A stretch of 64,000 nt of DNA from UMGS1370 sp046957575 (GCA_046957575.1 JBKUOG010000002.1:124001-188000); one strand, 5' to 3'; shown: positions 34,318-43,234, counted from the first letter of the stretch. A program made the numbers and translations. Notes: a model not told the origin generated them from the sequence alone.

Positions 34318-35262
34318 TTATTCCATCCTTTTTTTTCTGCTGTTAATCTTCTGAACTTTTACATCCGGCGCCGTCACAGCAATCTTCGGCACCGCTTTCA
34401 CATAATAGTAATAATCATCATCTTCATACTGCAGATACTCCGTCCGGCTATAGTCCACTGCAAATGCAAAAAATGTGTAGATCAGCGCCACCAGTGCGGA
34501 AAGCAGCATTCCAATTACCATTGTTCCCATAGGCACTGTAATGGAAAACAGAATGTCTCCCATAAAAATCACAGCCAACTGGACAATCAGCCCTGCAGCA
34601 ATGGCCAGATACCATGCATAATCTACTGAAAGTCGCTTTATCATGTATACGACCATAATACATAATGCAAAAGCAGCGATCATCACAACTGCCGTCTGGT
34701 TGGACAGCATGCTTTTAATTAGCTGGAGATATTTTTGGGTAATATCCGCTGCTGCCGCTGTTCCGGTCAGCGCCCCTACATTTTGATTAATATAAACCAA
34801 AATGTAATACATAAAAACTCCCAGGGAAACCGGAATTACTGCGCTTATGCTTCCTGTAAGTCCTACTAAAATAGGAAGGACATAGGGAATTTTCAGGAAA
34901 AACATCATGGGAGTCAGCACCAGCAAATAGCTGTTGCCCGGCTGAAGACCACAGTAAAGCAAAATGATGATAAAAACCAAGACTCCCACTACCAATGCAA
35001 TTTCCATGGATGCGCTGAATAAATGGATCAGCATCAGCACTGCAATCAGCAGCGAAATCACACTGTACGGCAAAAAGGAGCAGACAAGTCCCATGACAAA
35101 TGCCGTCACCGGGCTTGCCAGTCTTGTCATAAATCCCAGATTTGTGTTTAAAATCAATACAGCAGAAAAACCAAAGGCAAAATGAAACAGCGGATTAATA
35201 TAAATGTCGTATTTTCCATAAAACACTTTTAATCGTTCCTTTAGCACAAGCAGCCCCATCAT
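34318..35262 (-). CDS. Polytopic membrane protein, conserved beside cdaA
   Basis: 314 aa with about nine to ten hydrophobic helices and a cytosolic C-terminal tail that begins with an acidic, tyrosine-rich patch (E-D-D-D-Y-Y-Y-Y) and ends very basic (S-R-K-K-R-M-E). I do not recognise a transporter motif. Its stop lies 36 nt before cdaA and its start overlaps the 141-aa gene upstream by 4 nt, so it is translated within the cdaA operon. A role tied to c-di-AMP or envelope stress is possible but only from position. Confidence 0.6.
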   Translation of the reverse strand: MMGLLVLKERLKVFYGKYDIYINPLFHFAFGFSAVLILNTNLGFMTRLASPVTAFVMGLVCSFLPYSVISLLIAVLMLIHLFSASMEIALVVGVLVFIIILLYCGLQPGNSYLLVLTPMMFFLKIPYVLPILVGLTGSISAVIPVSLGVFMYYILVYINQNVGALTGTAAAADITQKYLQLIKSMLSNQTAVVMIAAFALCIMVVYMIKRLSVDYAWYLAIAAGLIVQLAVIFMGDILFSITVPMGTMVIGMLLSALVALIYTFFAFAVDYSRTEYLQYEDDDYYYYVKAVPKIAVTAPDVKVQKINSRKKRME

Positions 35263-35684
35263 AACCTTGAGCCCTCCTTAATTTCTTTTGTCTTGCTCTG
35301 AAATTCATAACGCTTTTCCAGACGTCTGAGCTTTGCCGCATACTCCTTCATCCCTTTTGATGCATTTTGGTAGCGGGAAGCTGCAATCGCTGCTGTGACC
35401 CCCAGATACAAGAGCAGTCCGACCAGATACACTGCAATCAGAGTCTTTCCCTGCTTAATGAGTTCATAAAAATCCATGGTGTTAAGGATCTTGTCTAAAT
35501 TATAAAGTCCCCAAATCAGCAGGCACATAAGGGCGCACAGCGTATAATTAAAAAAACTTCTCATAATACGGCTTCCGATATAGTCGCTTTTAAAATACTT
35601 ATGGTAAGGAAATACGCTTTTCCCCCTTTTTTTCTCAAACATTGCGATTTCTGTCATCAATCTGATTTTTTCTTCATTCAGCAT
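35259..35684 (-). CDS. Two-helix membrane protein, first gene of the cdaA operon
   Basis: 141 aa. A charged N-terminus (~38 aa) precedes two hydrophobic helices (about 46-64 and 82-102) and a basic, helical C-terminus (A-A-K-L-R-R-L-E-K-R-Y-E-F). No known domain is recognised. It overlaps the next gene (34318-35262) by 4 nt, so the pair probably acts together. Function unknown. Confidence 0.55.
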   Translation of the reverse strand: MLNEEKIRLMTEIAMFEKKRGKSVFPYHKYFKSDYIGSRIMRSFFNYTLCALMCLLIWGLYNLDKILNTMDFYELIKQGKTLIAVYLVGLLLYLGVTAAIAASRYQNASKGMKEYAAKLRRLEKRYEFQSKTKEIKEGSRL

Positions 35685-35717
35685 AGGCTTGCCTCTCTAT
35701 CCATAAGATATCAATTT

Positions 35718-35726
35718 AGTATACCA
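35718..35726 (-). promoter_or_regulatory. Extended -10 promoter of the cdaA/pts operon
   Basis: Minus-strand TGG followed by TATACT (35718-35723), 33 bp upstream of the first gene. The -35 region is poor, which suits an extended -10 promoter. Confidence 0.5.
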
Positions 35727-35814
35727 CAATTATCAGATATTGGCGAGTCCATCTGCATAAATTTTTACTATTTTTTTATACCCCCTTGCCATAGACAAAA
35801 CTTTTCATAAAAGG

Positions 35815-35861
35815 AAACCAGTACAGACAAATCTCTTAGAGAATTCTGGCTGTACTGGTTT
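35815..35861 (-). terminator. Terminator after the MacAB-like efflux operon
   Basis: Stem AAACCAGTACAG (35815-35826) and CTGTACTGGTTT (35850-35861), 12 nt past the permease stop. On the minus strand it runs into TTTCCTTTTA; the plus side is also T-rich. It separates the efflux operon from the cdaA operon promoter. Confidence 0.8.
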
Positions 35862-35872
35862 ATTTTTAATTT

Positions 35873-37084
35873 TTATTCATAGCGCAGCGCATCAATGGGG
35901 TCCGCTTTGGCTGCTTTTGAGGCCGGGTACAGGCCGAAGAAAATTCCCACAATTGCAGAAAATGACACTGCCATAATAACCACTCCTGGTTTTACTACCA
36001 CTGGTATTCCAAAAGCCATTCCACCCAGGCTTACCAGCCCCACTGACAGGGTAACTCCCAGAATTCCTCCAAAAGCAGACAAAAGTGCGGATTCTGTAAG
36101 AAACTGGATCAGCACGTCTCTGGTCCTGGCTCCTAACGCTTTTCGGATACCGATTTCTCTGGTTCTTTCAGTAACCGATACCAGCATAATATTCATAATT
36201 CCAATGCCGCCTACCAAAAGAGAAATTGCCGCGATGCCGCCTACTGCCGCGGAAACGCCTCCCATCACACTGTCTACGCTTGCCATCTCATCGATCGCCG
36301 TCTGAGTGTAATAATCCTCTGGTGTTCTCCCTTTCATCTTGGCAATGAAAGCAGTCAGGCGATTAAAAAAGTCCTGCAAATCTACTCCGTCTTTTGCAAA
36401 TACATGACAGGAGTAAAAGTAATCATTGGGCCAGGTCAGAAGCGTATATGGAATAAACGCACTTCCGGTATCTCCTCCGCTTCCCATCATCAGCGCCATA
36501 AAGGGACTCATCTCTTTGCGGTAAACGCCTACAATGTTGTATTCATCTGTACTTCCATAAATAGTGGTGCGAAATGTCTTTCCCACTGCATTGGCTGTTC
36601 CGAACAGTTTGATGGCGCTCTGCTCTTCTATTACCACATTTTTCTTTCTTCCTAAAATGTCTCCCTCATTGAGATACCGACCCGCCACCATGGTAACCGG
36701 CTGTACATCCATATAGTTATAGTCAATGCCGGTAAAGTCAAAATCCATATTGATTCTTCCGGCCTGAACTTTAGAACTTACATAGGCGCTGCTGTCCATA
36801 TAGGCAATCTCGTCCCCGAATACTTCATCGATCCGATCCAGGTCATCCAGAGTAAAATAATCGCTCTGGTGGACATCTTCCACCCAGTATCCAATGGAAA
36901 TATAAGCTTGTGTAAGTCCCACATCTTTGTAAAGTTCTGTAAACATACTTCTCATGGTATCACCAATCGAGACAATGGAAATAACCGATCCAATACCGAT
37001 GATAATTCCAAGCATGGTCAGAAACGCCCGCATTTTATTGGCTTTGATGGCATGAAACGCCATTGACATATTTTCAAGCAGCAT
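35873..37084 (-). CDS. MacB-like ABC transporter permease
   Basis: 403 aa. MacB/FtsX architecture: one N-terminal helix (M-R-A-F-L-T-M-L-G-I-I-I-G-I-G), an extracellular MacB_PCD domain of ~220 residues, then three C-terminal helices with G-G-I-G-I-M-N-I-M-L-V-S-V-T-E-R-T-R-E-I-G-I-R-K-A-L-G-A, the coupling signature. The start ATG 37084 has AAGGAGG directly upstream, within the end of the ATPase gene; the longer frame is not supported. It acts with the adjacent ATPase and adaptor to export an unknown compound or peptide. Confidence 0.92.
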   Translation of the reverse strand: MLLENMSMAFHAIKANKMRAFLTMLGIIIGIGSVISIVSIGDTMRSMFTELYKDVGLTQAYISIGYWVEDVHQSDYFTLDDLDRIDEVFGDEIAYMDSSAYVSSKVQAGRINMDFDFTGIDYNYMDVQPVTMVAGRYLNEGDILGRKKNVVIEEQSAIKLFGTANAVGKTFRTTIYGSTDEYNIVGVYRKEMSPFMALMMGSGGDTGSAFIPYTLLTWPNDYFYSCHVFAKDGVDLQDFFNRLTAFIAKMKGRTPEDYYTQTAIDEMASVDSVMGGVSAAVGGIAAISLLVGGIGIMNIMLVSVTERTREIGIRKALGARTRDVLIQFLTESALLSAFGGILGVTLSVGLVSLGGMAFGIPVVVKPGVVIMAVSFSAIVGIFFGLYPASKAAKADPIDALRYE

Positions 37085-37085
37085 G

Positions 37086-37910
37086 TTAAGCCTCCTTATC
37101 CCTATTGCTGACGTGATAAAGACCTGCCATATGATTTTCGCGGCCTGTAATGGTAGGATTTGGATTTTTCTCATCACTGACTACTCTTCCATCCTGAAAC
37201 CGAATAATTCGATGAGTAAACGCCGCAATATTTTCTTCATGGGTAACTACCACTACGGTTGCGCCTTCTTTATGAAGTTCGCTGAAAATCTCCATAATCT
37301 CAATGGAAGAAGCTGTATCCAGGTTGCCGGTAGGCTCATCCGCCAAAATAAGAGGCGGTTCATTGGCCAGAGCTCTGGCAATTGCCACTCTCTGTCTCTG
37401 ACCGCCGGAAAGTTCATTGGGCATATGCTCAAACCGCTTTCCAAGCCCCACTTTTTCCAAAAGCACCAACGCCCTCTGCCGTCTTTCTTTTTTGGACTTT
37501 CTGGCATAAATCATGGGAATTTCTACATTTTTTACTGCAGATGTCCTGGAAATCAGATTAAAAGACTGAAACACAAACCCAATCTTCCGGTTTCGGATAT
37601 CCGAAAGTTCGTTGGGACTTAAAGCAGCCGTATCTACTCCGTCTAAATAATAATGTCCCATAGTCGGTCTGTCCAGACAGCCCAGTATATTCATCAGCGT
37701 AGATTTTCCGGAACCGGACTGTCCCATAATGGCTACAAACTCTCCCCGTTTAATGGTCAGGTTGATTTTCTTTAAACCTAATACCTTAATCGCCCCAGTA
37801 TCGTAAATCTTCACCAGATTTTCCAGACGGATTAAATCCTCCTGAATATTTTCTGTTAGATAGGAAGGGATTTTTTCCTTTTTCCAGGGCAGTTTCCAAT
37901 TTTTCTTCAT
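37086..37910 (-). CDS. MacB/LolD-like ABC transporter ATPase
   Basis: 274 aa. Walker A M-G-Q-S-G-S-G-K-S-T (~70), Q-loop V-F-Q-S-F-N-L, signature L-S-G-G-Q-R-Q-R-V-A-I-A-R-A (~175), Walker B L-I-L-A-D-E-P-T-G-N-L-D and switch His V-V-T-H-E. An N-terminal extension of about 30 residues and a C-terminal one of ~30 are longer than usual for this class. It ends 1 nt before the permease start and begins 9 nt after the adaptor gene. Confidence 0.94.
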   Translation of the reverse strand: MKKNWKLPWKKEKIPSYLTENIQEDLIRLENLVKIYDTGAIKVLGLKKINLTIKRGEFVAIMGQSGSGKSTLMNILGCLDRPTMGHYYLDGVDTAALSPNELSDIRNRKIGFVFQSFNLISRTSAVKNVEIPMIYARKSKKERRQRALVLLEKVGLGKRFEHMPNELSGGQRQRVAIARALANEPPLILADEPTGNLDTASSIEIMEIFSELHKEGATVVVVTHEENIAAFTHRIIRFQDGRVVSDEKNPNPTITGRENHMAGLYHVSNRDKEA

Positions 37911-37919
37911 AACTGCCCC

Positions 37920-39245
37920 CTATTCTGTTTTGGCTGCGGGCAGCGCAGTCACTTTCATCCCTTCTGTCAAGGAGGCATCCGGAGTTACTATGTAGTTCAT
38001 TCCTTCCATCAGAGCGCCTCCCTCTCCTGGGAAAATCTCAACACTGATATCGCTTTCCACCCCTGTTGTCACTGGCACCATATGGCAGACTCCGTTTTCT
38101 GCAGTTACCAGTGAGGTGCTTCCATCAGCCGCAGTATGAAGGGCAGATATGGGCACTACCCAGGTATCTTTTGATTCTTCCAGCACAATGGCTGCCTTTG
38201 CCGTAATTCCTGCAATCAGCTTTGTGTTCTCATCCATTACCCGGATGATTGTGGGAATCACCCGCTCTGTAGATCCGCCGCCTTTTTCCTCACCAGTTGG
38301 GGAAATGGAAACCACTTCTCCATTTACACTCTCTCCGCCTAAAATGTCCGCAGTAATCTCTGCTCTTTGGCCCGTTTGAACTTTCCCGATAGAATATTCG
38401 CTAATTTTAATCTCCAGTTCCAATGTATCCAGATTCTCAATGATAAATATCGGTTCATTTTCTTCCGGCTTATCCGCAAACTGTCCTACTTTGCTGTTGA
38501 CTCTTACTACGGTCCCGGATATGGGAGCTTTAATTGTGGCTTCTTCCAGATTTTCCCTGGCCTTATCTAAATTGTACTGGGCATTTTTAATTTCCAAATC
38601 ATAGGATTTGTCGGTTACTGCCTGACCGTTTTCCAAAGTATAACCATCCACTGCCCGTTTGGCATCAGCAAGAGCATTGGCTGCATTTTCCAATTCAACT
38701 GCTGAAATCCCGCCTGACTGAGCCAAAATACTCTGCCGATCATAGTTGGCCTGGGCTGTCTGGTAATCCTGTAAAGCCTTGGCATATCCATTTTGGGTAT
38801 CACGCAGTTTTTCTTCTTTCTGCGCCACTGCCAGGTCATAGGAATTCTGAGCAATTTCCAGTTCTTTCTGCAAATCAGAATCATCTATTTGTGCCAAAAT
38901 CTGGCCTTCTGTTACCTTATCTCCTTCTTTGACTTCTATGCTCTTAATCTCTGCATGAATATTTGACACCACATCTACACTGTCTGTACCGGAAACCGGA
39001 CCGCTGACAGATAAAATGTTCTGGATATCCCCTTTCCCAAGCGGGGCAGTCTGCACCATGGGCGGCGCTGGTTCTTTTCCTCCAAACAGCCCGAATCCTG
39101 CAAACAGAACAACGGCTCCCACCCCGAATCCTATGAGAATCTTTTTCTTTTTTCCCATGGGCCGTCTGCTTTTCTTGTTTTTGGAAGGAGTCTCTGCTAA
39201 TAATTCCTGCATCTGCCGGTCAAATTCCTGTTCTTCTAACGTCAT
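37920..39245 (-). CDS. MacA/HlyD-like efflux adaptor subunit
   Basis: 441 aa. A cytosolic basic N-terminus and one membrane helix (K-K-I-L-I-G-F-G-V-G-A-V-V-L-F) are followed by the membrane-fusion-protein layout: half of a biotinyl-lipoyl domain (I-K-S-I-E-V-K-E-G-D-K-V-T-E-G-Q), a helical hairpin (~115-215), the second half (A-T-I-K-A-P-I-S-G-T-V-V-R-V) and beta-barrel domains. In Gram-positives such adaptors feed MacB-type exporters. ATG 39245 is favoured over GTG 39248 because GGAGG is 8 nt from it. First gene of the operon. Confidence 0.9.
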   Translation of the reverse strand: MTLEEQEFDRQMQELLAETPSKNKKSRRPMGKKKKILIGFGVGAVVLFAGFGLFGGKEPAPPMVQTAPLGKGDIQNILSVSGPVSGTDSVDVVSNIHAEIKSIEVKEGDKVTEGQILAQIDDSDLQKELEIAQNSYDLAVAQKEEKLRDTQNGYAKALQDYQTAQANYDRQSILAQSGGISAVELENAANALADAKRAVDGYTLENGQAVTDKSYDLEIKNAQYNLDKARENLEEATIKAPISGTVVRVNSKVGQFADKPEENEPIFIIENLDTLELEIKISEYSIGKVQTGQRAEITADILGGESVNGEVVSISPTGEEKGGGSTERVIPTIIRVMDENTKLIAGITAKAAIVLEESKDTWVVPISALHTAADGSTSLVTAENGVCHMVPVTTGVESDISVEIFPGEGGALMEGMNYIVTPDASLTEGMKVTALPAAKTE

Positions 39246-39360
39246 CACTTCATCCTCCTGTTATTGTCCGCTTCTGTTCCTTATAACGATTAGGAGAATT
39301 TTCCGTCTTCAAAAAAATGAAAGTTTTTAGAAATTTTCTTCTCCTGTCTGGCAAGTGCCC

Positions 39361-40557
39361 TCAATTGCCTCTTGGCGTATGCCAGGTAATTTCATAATTG
39401 CCTTCCGAGGCTCGGATATGATTGGACACATACTGAAACGATCCATCTGCAAAAGGGCGGATGGTCACATCATGGGCGTAAACCTTTGAAAGCCCTCTAT
39501 ACGGGAAGACTGCATGGACCGTAAGGGTGATGGTTCCGTCTGCATGTTCTGAAACTTTCGTCACTTCAGGATATGGGTATTCAGAATATTCCATATCCTG
39601 AAAGCCTCTGGGCCTGTATCCATATGTATCATCTTCCGGATAATACTCTGCTTTTTCATGAAGCACTTCTTTTGAAACACGAAAATGAGACTGGATTACC
39701 TGCTCAAATGCATCTGCCGGTATTCGGTAACATTCACAGTCCGGGCTGCTTTTGTAGGAACCTTCAGGAACATAAGGATGTCCCATCTGCATACAGAATT
39801 GATCGTAGAGGTCATAGAAATTTAACTCTCCATACGCATTTTCCGTCCAATCGGTTATGAACAGATTGTTGTATTCATATCCTATCGGTAAAATATAGGC
39901 CCGGTTCAGTTCTCTGCATACTTCCGGCAAAGGCTGAATGCGAAAAGCCTTATATTCTTCCTCGCCGCTTAATGTAAGGGCATAGGATTCCTCTGAAAAA
40001 TAGACTCCTGAAAACATCAAGTATTCATTTTCCCAATACTTCCAGTTCTCGGCAGTGAAACTGCCGGCATCCGCTAGTCTCATCTCTCCATCTTTGTACT
40101 CATAATACCTCTTTTTTACCTGTACATTGCTGTTTTCTGTGCCGTTTCCTGTCTGAAAGTCGTAGACTGCCAGGCCATCCGGATAGCGGATTTCTATGAG
40201 CGTCAACTGATCCGCGTTCTTTTTCTCTACATTTTGGCAAAATTCAATCACCTGAACCGGATTAGCCATATCGATCTGGTTAAGGGAATCGACTGCTGCA
40301 TATCCACTGTTCCCAAATTGCTCTACGATACTTTTCATCTGATGAATTGGATCGGATGCTGCCATTTTTTCCGCGTTTTGGTAAGCTTCTAATCCCAGTT
40401 CTGCTGCCTTTGTGTCTGCTTCTCTTGTGTTTTCTTTTGTTTCTGCTTTCAAATCCATCTCCCGACAGGTCTCTCTAACAGGCAGATTTTCTCCTCCACA
40501 GCCGGAAATTGCCGTCACTGCTGCCAGAATGCAAATAAGAACTGCCATTTGCCGCAT
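39361..40557 (-). CDS. Uncharacterised lipoprotein
   Basis: 398 aa. The signal peptide ends in a lipobox A-I-S-G-C at about residue 20, so it is membrane-anchored outside the cell. The rest is a mixed alpha/beta soluble region with many aromatic residues (Y-E-Y-K-D-G, Y-W-E-N-E-Y, R-P-R-G-F-Q-D-M-E-Y). I recognise no domain. AAAAAGGAG precedes the ATG. It is a single-gene unit with its own promoter. Confidence 0.65.
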   Translation of the reverse strand: MRQMAVLICILAAVTAISGCGGENLPVRETCREMDLKAETKENTREADTKAAELGLEAYQNAEKMAASDPIHQMKSIVEQFGNSGYAAVDSLNQIDMANPVQVIEFCQNVEKKNADQLTLIEIRYPDGLAVYDFQTGNGTENSNVQVKKRYYEYKDGEMRLADAGSFTAENWKYWENEYLMFSGVYFSEESYALTLSGEEEYKAFRIQPLPEVCRELNRAYILPIGYEYNNLFITDWTENAYGELNFYDLYDQFCMQMGHPYVPEGSYKSSPDCECYRIPADAFEQVIQSHFRVSKEVLHEKAEYYPEDDTYGYRPRGFQDMEYSEYPYPEVTKVSEHADGTITLTVHAVFPYRGLSKVYAHDVTIRPFADGSFQYVSNHIRASEGNYEITWHTPRGN

Positions 40558-40614
40558 ATGGTCTCTCCTTTTTGTGATACTTCGCTCTGTACAATACCAG
40601 AAGCTATTTCCTCA

Positions 40615-40643
40615 GTTGTAACTTATATGCTGCATTTTGTCAA
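40615..40643 (-). promoter_or_regulatory. Promoter of the lipoprotein gene
   Basis: Minus strand: TTGACA (40638-40643), 17 nt, TACAAC (40615-40620). It begins directly after the spoVA terminator tail. Confidence 0.6.
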
Positions 40644-40644
40644 C

Positions 40645-40682
40645 ATAATAAAAAGCAGAGCAATTTCAAATCGCTCTGCTTT
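40645..40682 (-). terminator. Terminator of the spoIIA-spoVA operon
   Basis: Stem AAAGCAGAGC / GCTCTGCTTT (40652-40661 with 40673-40682) followed on the minus strand by TTTTTATTATG. It lies 17 nt past the spoVAC stop, so spoVAC is the last gene of this transcript. Confidence 0.9.
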
Positions 40683-40698
40683 CTCTCAATCCTCTTTT

Positions 40699-41151
40699 TC
40701 ACACAATCCCCATGATTTTTCCAATCCAGTATAAAAGTCCCAGAATCCAGCTTGTCAGGGTTCCATATAAAATGACTGGTCCGGCAATGGTAAAAATTTT
40801 CACGCCAATTCCAAATACTTGTCCTTCGGTTTTAAATTCAATTGCCGGGGCTACTACAGAGTTGGCAAATCCGGTTATGGGAACCAGCGCTCCGGCACCG
40901 CCATATTTTACGATTTTTGGGTAAATATTCAGTCCGGTTAAAATCACGCTGGCCCCTATCAAGCACAGCAGAGTCCAGGCTCCGGCTGTTTCTTTTTCCA
41001 TTCCTCCTGATAAAAACAAATTGGTAAGTCCCTGTCCGATGGTGCAGATAATTCCGCCAATTAGAAATGCCTTTGCCATGTCTGCAGGCAGGCTGTTGAC
41101 CGGCGTTATCTTTTTTACATAGGAATTATATGCATTTTTATTGACCTCCAT
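40699..41151 (-). CDS. spoVAC: Stage V sporulation protein AC
   Basis: 150 aa with four membrane helices. Conserved parts are A-F-L-I-G-G-I-I-C-T-I-G-Q near residue 27 and G-A-G-A-L-V-P-I-T-G-F-A-N-S near 83, the SpoVAC hallmark. SpoVA proteins form the inner-spore-membrane channel for Ca-dipicolinate uptake and release; SpoVAC acts as the mechanosensitive part in B. subtilis. ATG 41151 has AAGGAGG upstream. No spoVAD or spoVAE follows before the terminator. Confidence 0.94.
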   Translation of the reverse strand: MEVNKNAYNSYVKKITPVNSLPADMAKAFLIGGIICTIGQGLTNLFLSGGMEKETAGAWTLLCLIGASVILTGLNIYPKIVKYGGAGALVPITGFANSVVAPAIEFKTEGQVFGIGVKIFTIAGPVILYGTLTSWILGLLYWIGKIMGIV

Positions 41152-41170
41152 TTTACATCCTCCTTTGGTT

Positions 41171-41656
41171 TTAGCTGATGCTGATGCGCTCTCCAATACC
41201 TGTCCAGAAATAGAGCAGAGAACCTGCCATTTTTCCCAATGCTATGGAAAGGATTAAATACTGAAATCCCACTGCCAGGTGTATTCTTCGGGAAATCACA
41301 GGAAGAGCCTGCAGAGTTTCTGCCAGGGACATGACCAGGCACCCTACAAAAATCCCAATTGAAAGTCCAATGATGCCTGTCACAATCCCTCCAGCTGCTG
41401 TGCTGACAGCTTGTCCCCAAAGAACTTCTATGTTTTTTACAATGGGCATGGGAAACTCATAAATATCCATAATGTTTCCAAATGCTCCTCCTATAATAAT
41501 GACAGTTTCATAAAGAAAAATATGATCCCAGGTTCTGGTTTTTCCGATTAATCTGGGAAAAACTCCGATTATGGCCAGAAATGCAAAGACTCCAGCCGCC
41601 ACAATCCCACCGGATGCCAGACCAATCACAGCCAGAAACAACTCTCTAATGAACAT
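41171..41656 (-). CDS. spoVAB: Stage V sporulation protein AB
   Basis: 161 aa with four to five membrane helices (F-L-A-V-I-G-L-A-S-G-G-I-V-A-A-G first). The central F-P-R-L-I-G-K-T and G-A-F-G-N-I-M-D-I-Y are typical of SpoVAB. Its role in the dipicolinate system is accessory. ATG 41656, 10 nt after GAAGGAG, overlaps the spoVAA end by 11 nt. Confidence 0.92.
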   Translation of the reverse strand: MFIRELFLAVIGLASGGIVAAGVFAFLAIIGVFPRLIGKTRTWDHIFLYETVIIIGGAFGNIMDIYEFPMPIVKNIEVLWGQAVSTAAGGIVTGIIGLSIGIFVGCLVMSLAETLQALPVISRRIHLAVGFQYLILSIALGKMAGSLLYFWTGIGERISIS

Positions 41657-42278
41657 CAATATCTTGCTCCTTCCTCTCTGCATTCTGAATTAAGGTTTTG
41701 CTGATATTGTCTTCATATACCCGCATCTCCACTTCCAAAGGAGTCGGATCGGTATTGAGTTTCCATTTTGCAAAATGATTAAAAAAGACCAGAATTCCTA
41801 ACGCCAGTCCAATGGAATAAAACAGTTCCAGAACTGTAAAGCCGCCAGCTTCCTTTCCCATAATCAGGACATAAATTTCTTTAAATACTGCTGTTACGCT
41901 GACGTCATTATTAAACGTCATAATGGCAAATGCTGCTCCGCAAAAGCAAACCGAACATACCCCTATAGTTTTTGCCCACTGCCAGGCCCAGTTTGGCTTT
42001 TTGGGCGGCTGGTAATCTATAATAAACTCGGTCTCTCCCAGATTGTTAATCTGAAGATTGGAATCCAGCTTCTGCAGTTGTTCCAAAAGCGGGACAATGG
42101 TTTCAATATACCGTTTGGGCTTATCTTTCTGGATTTTTTTTATTTTCATAGCACTGCATTTATTTTGCAGTTCCGGATTATCACAGTAAATATCCGCCAC
42201 ATCTTTTAGAAGCACATCTTTGTGATGCACTTCGGTAATCTGCCGGATATTCAGATACAGAGAGGGCGAACTGCTCAT
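41646..42278 (-). CDS. spoVAA: Stage V sporulation protein AA
   Basis: 210 aa. A soluble N-terminal domain of about 90 residues (L-Y-L-N-I-R-Q-I-T-E-V, then I-K-K-I-Q-K-D-K-P-K-R-Y) is followed by two membrane helices (~103-125 and ~150-170), the SpoVAA arrangement. ATG 42278 follows GGAGGGAG; the longer open frame has no support. It overlaps the small upstream gene (ATGA). Confidence 0.9.
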   Translation of the reverse strand: MSSSPSLYLNIRQITEVHHKDVLLKDVADIYCDNPELQNKCSAMKIKKIQKDKPKRYIETIVPLLEQLQKLDSNLQINNLGETEFIIDYQPPKKPNWAWQWAKTIGVCSVCFCGAAFAIMTFNNDVSVTAVFKEIYVLIMGKEAGGFTVLELFYSIGLALGILVFFNHFAKWKLNTDPTPLEVEMRVYEDNISKTLIQNAERKEQDIDVH

Positions 42279-42433
42279 AAAAATCTCCCTCCAAATACAG
42301 GTCCCAACACAAAGGTTCCCTGCTGCAGTGCCTGATCCGGCAGACGGAACATACAGTACCAAACCGCTGCGCCAATCAGACCAATGCTCAAAATTAAAAC
42401 CAAAATCCCGAATACATATTTTAGTGTATTCAC
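42275..42433 (-). CDS. 52-aa single-helix membrane protein between sigF and spoVAA
   Basis: GTG 42433, with GGGAG 8 nt upstream, opens a 52-codon frame: a short N-terminus, one strong membrane helix (Y-V-F-G-I-L-V-L-I-L-S-I-G-L-I-G), then ~25 residues ending G-P-V-F-G-G-R-F-L. Its stop overlaps the spoVAA start (ATGA), which argues that it is translated. It is placed in a sporulation operon but I recognise no named family. Confidence 0.6.
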   Translation of the reverse strand: MNTLKYVFGILVLILSIGLIGAAVWYCMFRLPDQALQQGTFVLGPVFGGRFL

Positions 42434-42516
42434 CTGGATCACTCCCTTTCCATTTGCTTCATCGCAATTGCTTTTATGGATAGGATTTCCCAAATAGACT
42501 ATTTTATGTATCCGCA

Positions 42517-43230
42517 CTACAATCCTGCCCTCATTTTTTTTAAAATCCGTTTTTCCAGTCTGGATACCTGGACCTGGGAAATATGAAACACTCCGGCAAT
42601 TTCTGTCTGCGTCTGATTGTAATAGTACCTTCTCAAAATCAAATCCTTTTCCTGGCTGTCCAGGCAGCTTAACAGCCTTTCTAAAATCATTTTATCCAGC
42701 AGTTTATCCTGACCATTATTCTGATCTTCAATCTTATCCATCAGACAGCCGCTGTTTTCCGATGCATCCCCAAAGGGCCTGTATAACGATTCTATTTCCG
42801 AACCCGCTTCTAAAGATGCTGCTATTTCTTCTCTGCTGACTTCCAGTCTGCCGGCAATCTCATCCAAGGTCGGCTCCCGGCCCAGCGTACTCTGCATCTC
42901 TTCTCTGGCTGCCTGAATCTTACTGCTCATTTCTTTTAAGGAACGGCTTACCTTAATCATGCCGTCATCCCGCAAAAAGCGTTTGATTTCTCCTGCAATC
43001 ATCGGCACTGCATAGGTCGAAAACCTTACCTCGAAGCTGGGATCAAATTTATCAATGGCCTTCATCAGGCCAATACTTCCTATCTGAAACAGGTCTTCCA
43101 GTTCATGTCCTCTGCCGGAAAACCGGCGCACAATGCTCCAGATTAATCCTACGTTTTCCATAACCAGACGATCCCTGGCTTCTTTATCCCCTGCGTGAGC
43201 GTCCTGGATTAATCTCATTGTCTCGTCCAT
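42517..43230 (-). CDS. sigF: RNA polymerase sporulation sigma factor SigF
   Basis: 237 aa. Region 2 has L-E-D-L-F-Q-I-G-S-I-G-L-M-K-A-I and F-S-T-Y-A-V-P-M-I-A-G-E-I-K-R-F-L-R-D-D-G; region 3 includes K-V-S-R-S-L-K-E; region 4 ends with a helix-turn-helix T-Q-T-E-I-A-G-V-F-H-I-S-Q-V-Q-V-S-R-L-E-K. It directs early forespore transcription and is held inactive by SpoIIAB. It starts 4 nt after spoIIAB. Confidence 0.96.
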   Translation of the reverse strand: MDETMRLIQDAHAGDKEARDRLVMENVGLIWSIVRRFSGRGHELEDLFQIGSIGLMKAIDKFDPSFEVRFSTYAVPMIAGEIKRFLRDDGMIKVSRSLKEMSSKIQAAREEMQSTLGREPTLDEIAGRLEVSREEIAASLEAGSEIESLYRPFGDASENSGCLMDKIEDQNNGQDKLLDKMILERLLSCLDSQEKDLILRRYYYNQTQTEIAGVFHISQVQVSRLEKRILKKMRAGL

Positions 43231-43234
43231 GATT

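Noticed and set aside
42434..42517. Longer 80-aa version of the small gene after sigF
   Set aside because: The upstream ATG lacks an RBS and overlaps the sigF end; GTG 42433 has GGGAG at good spacing.
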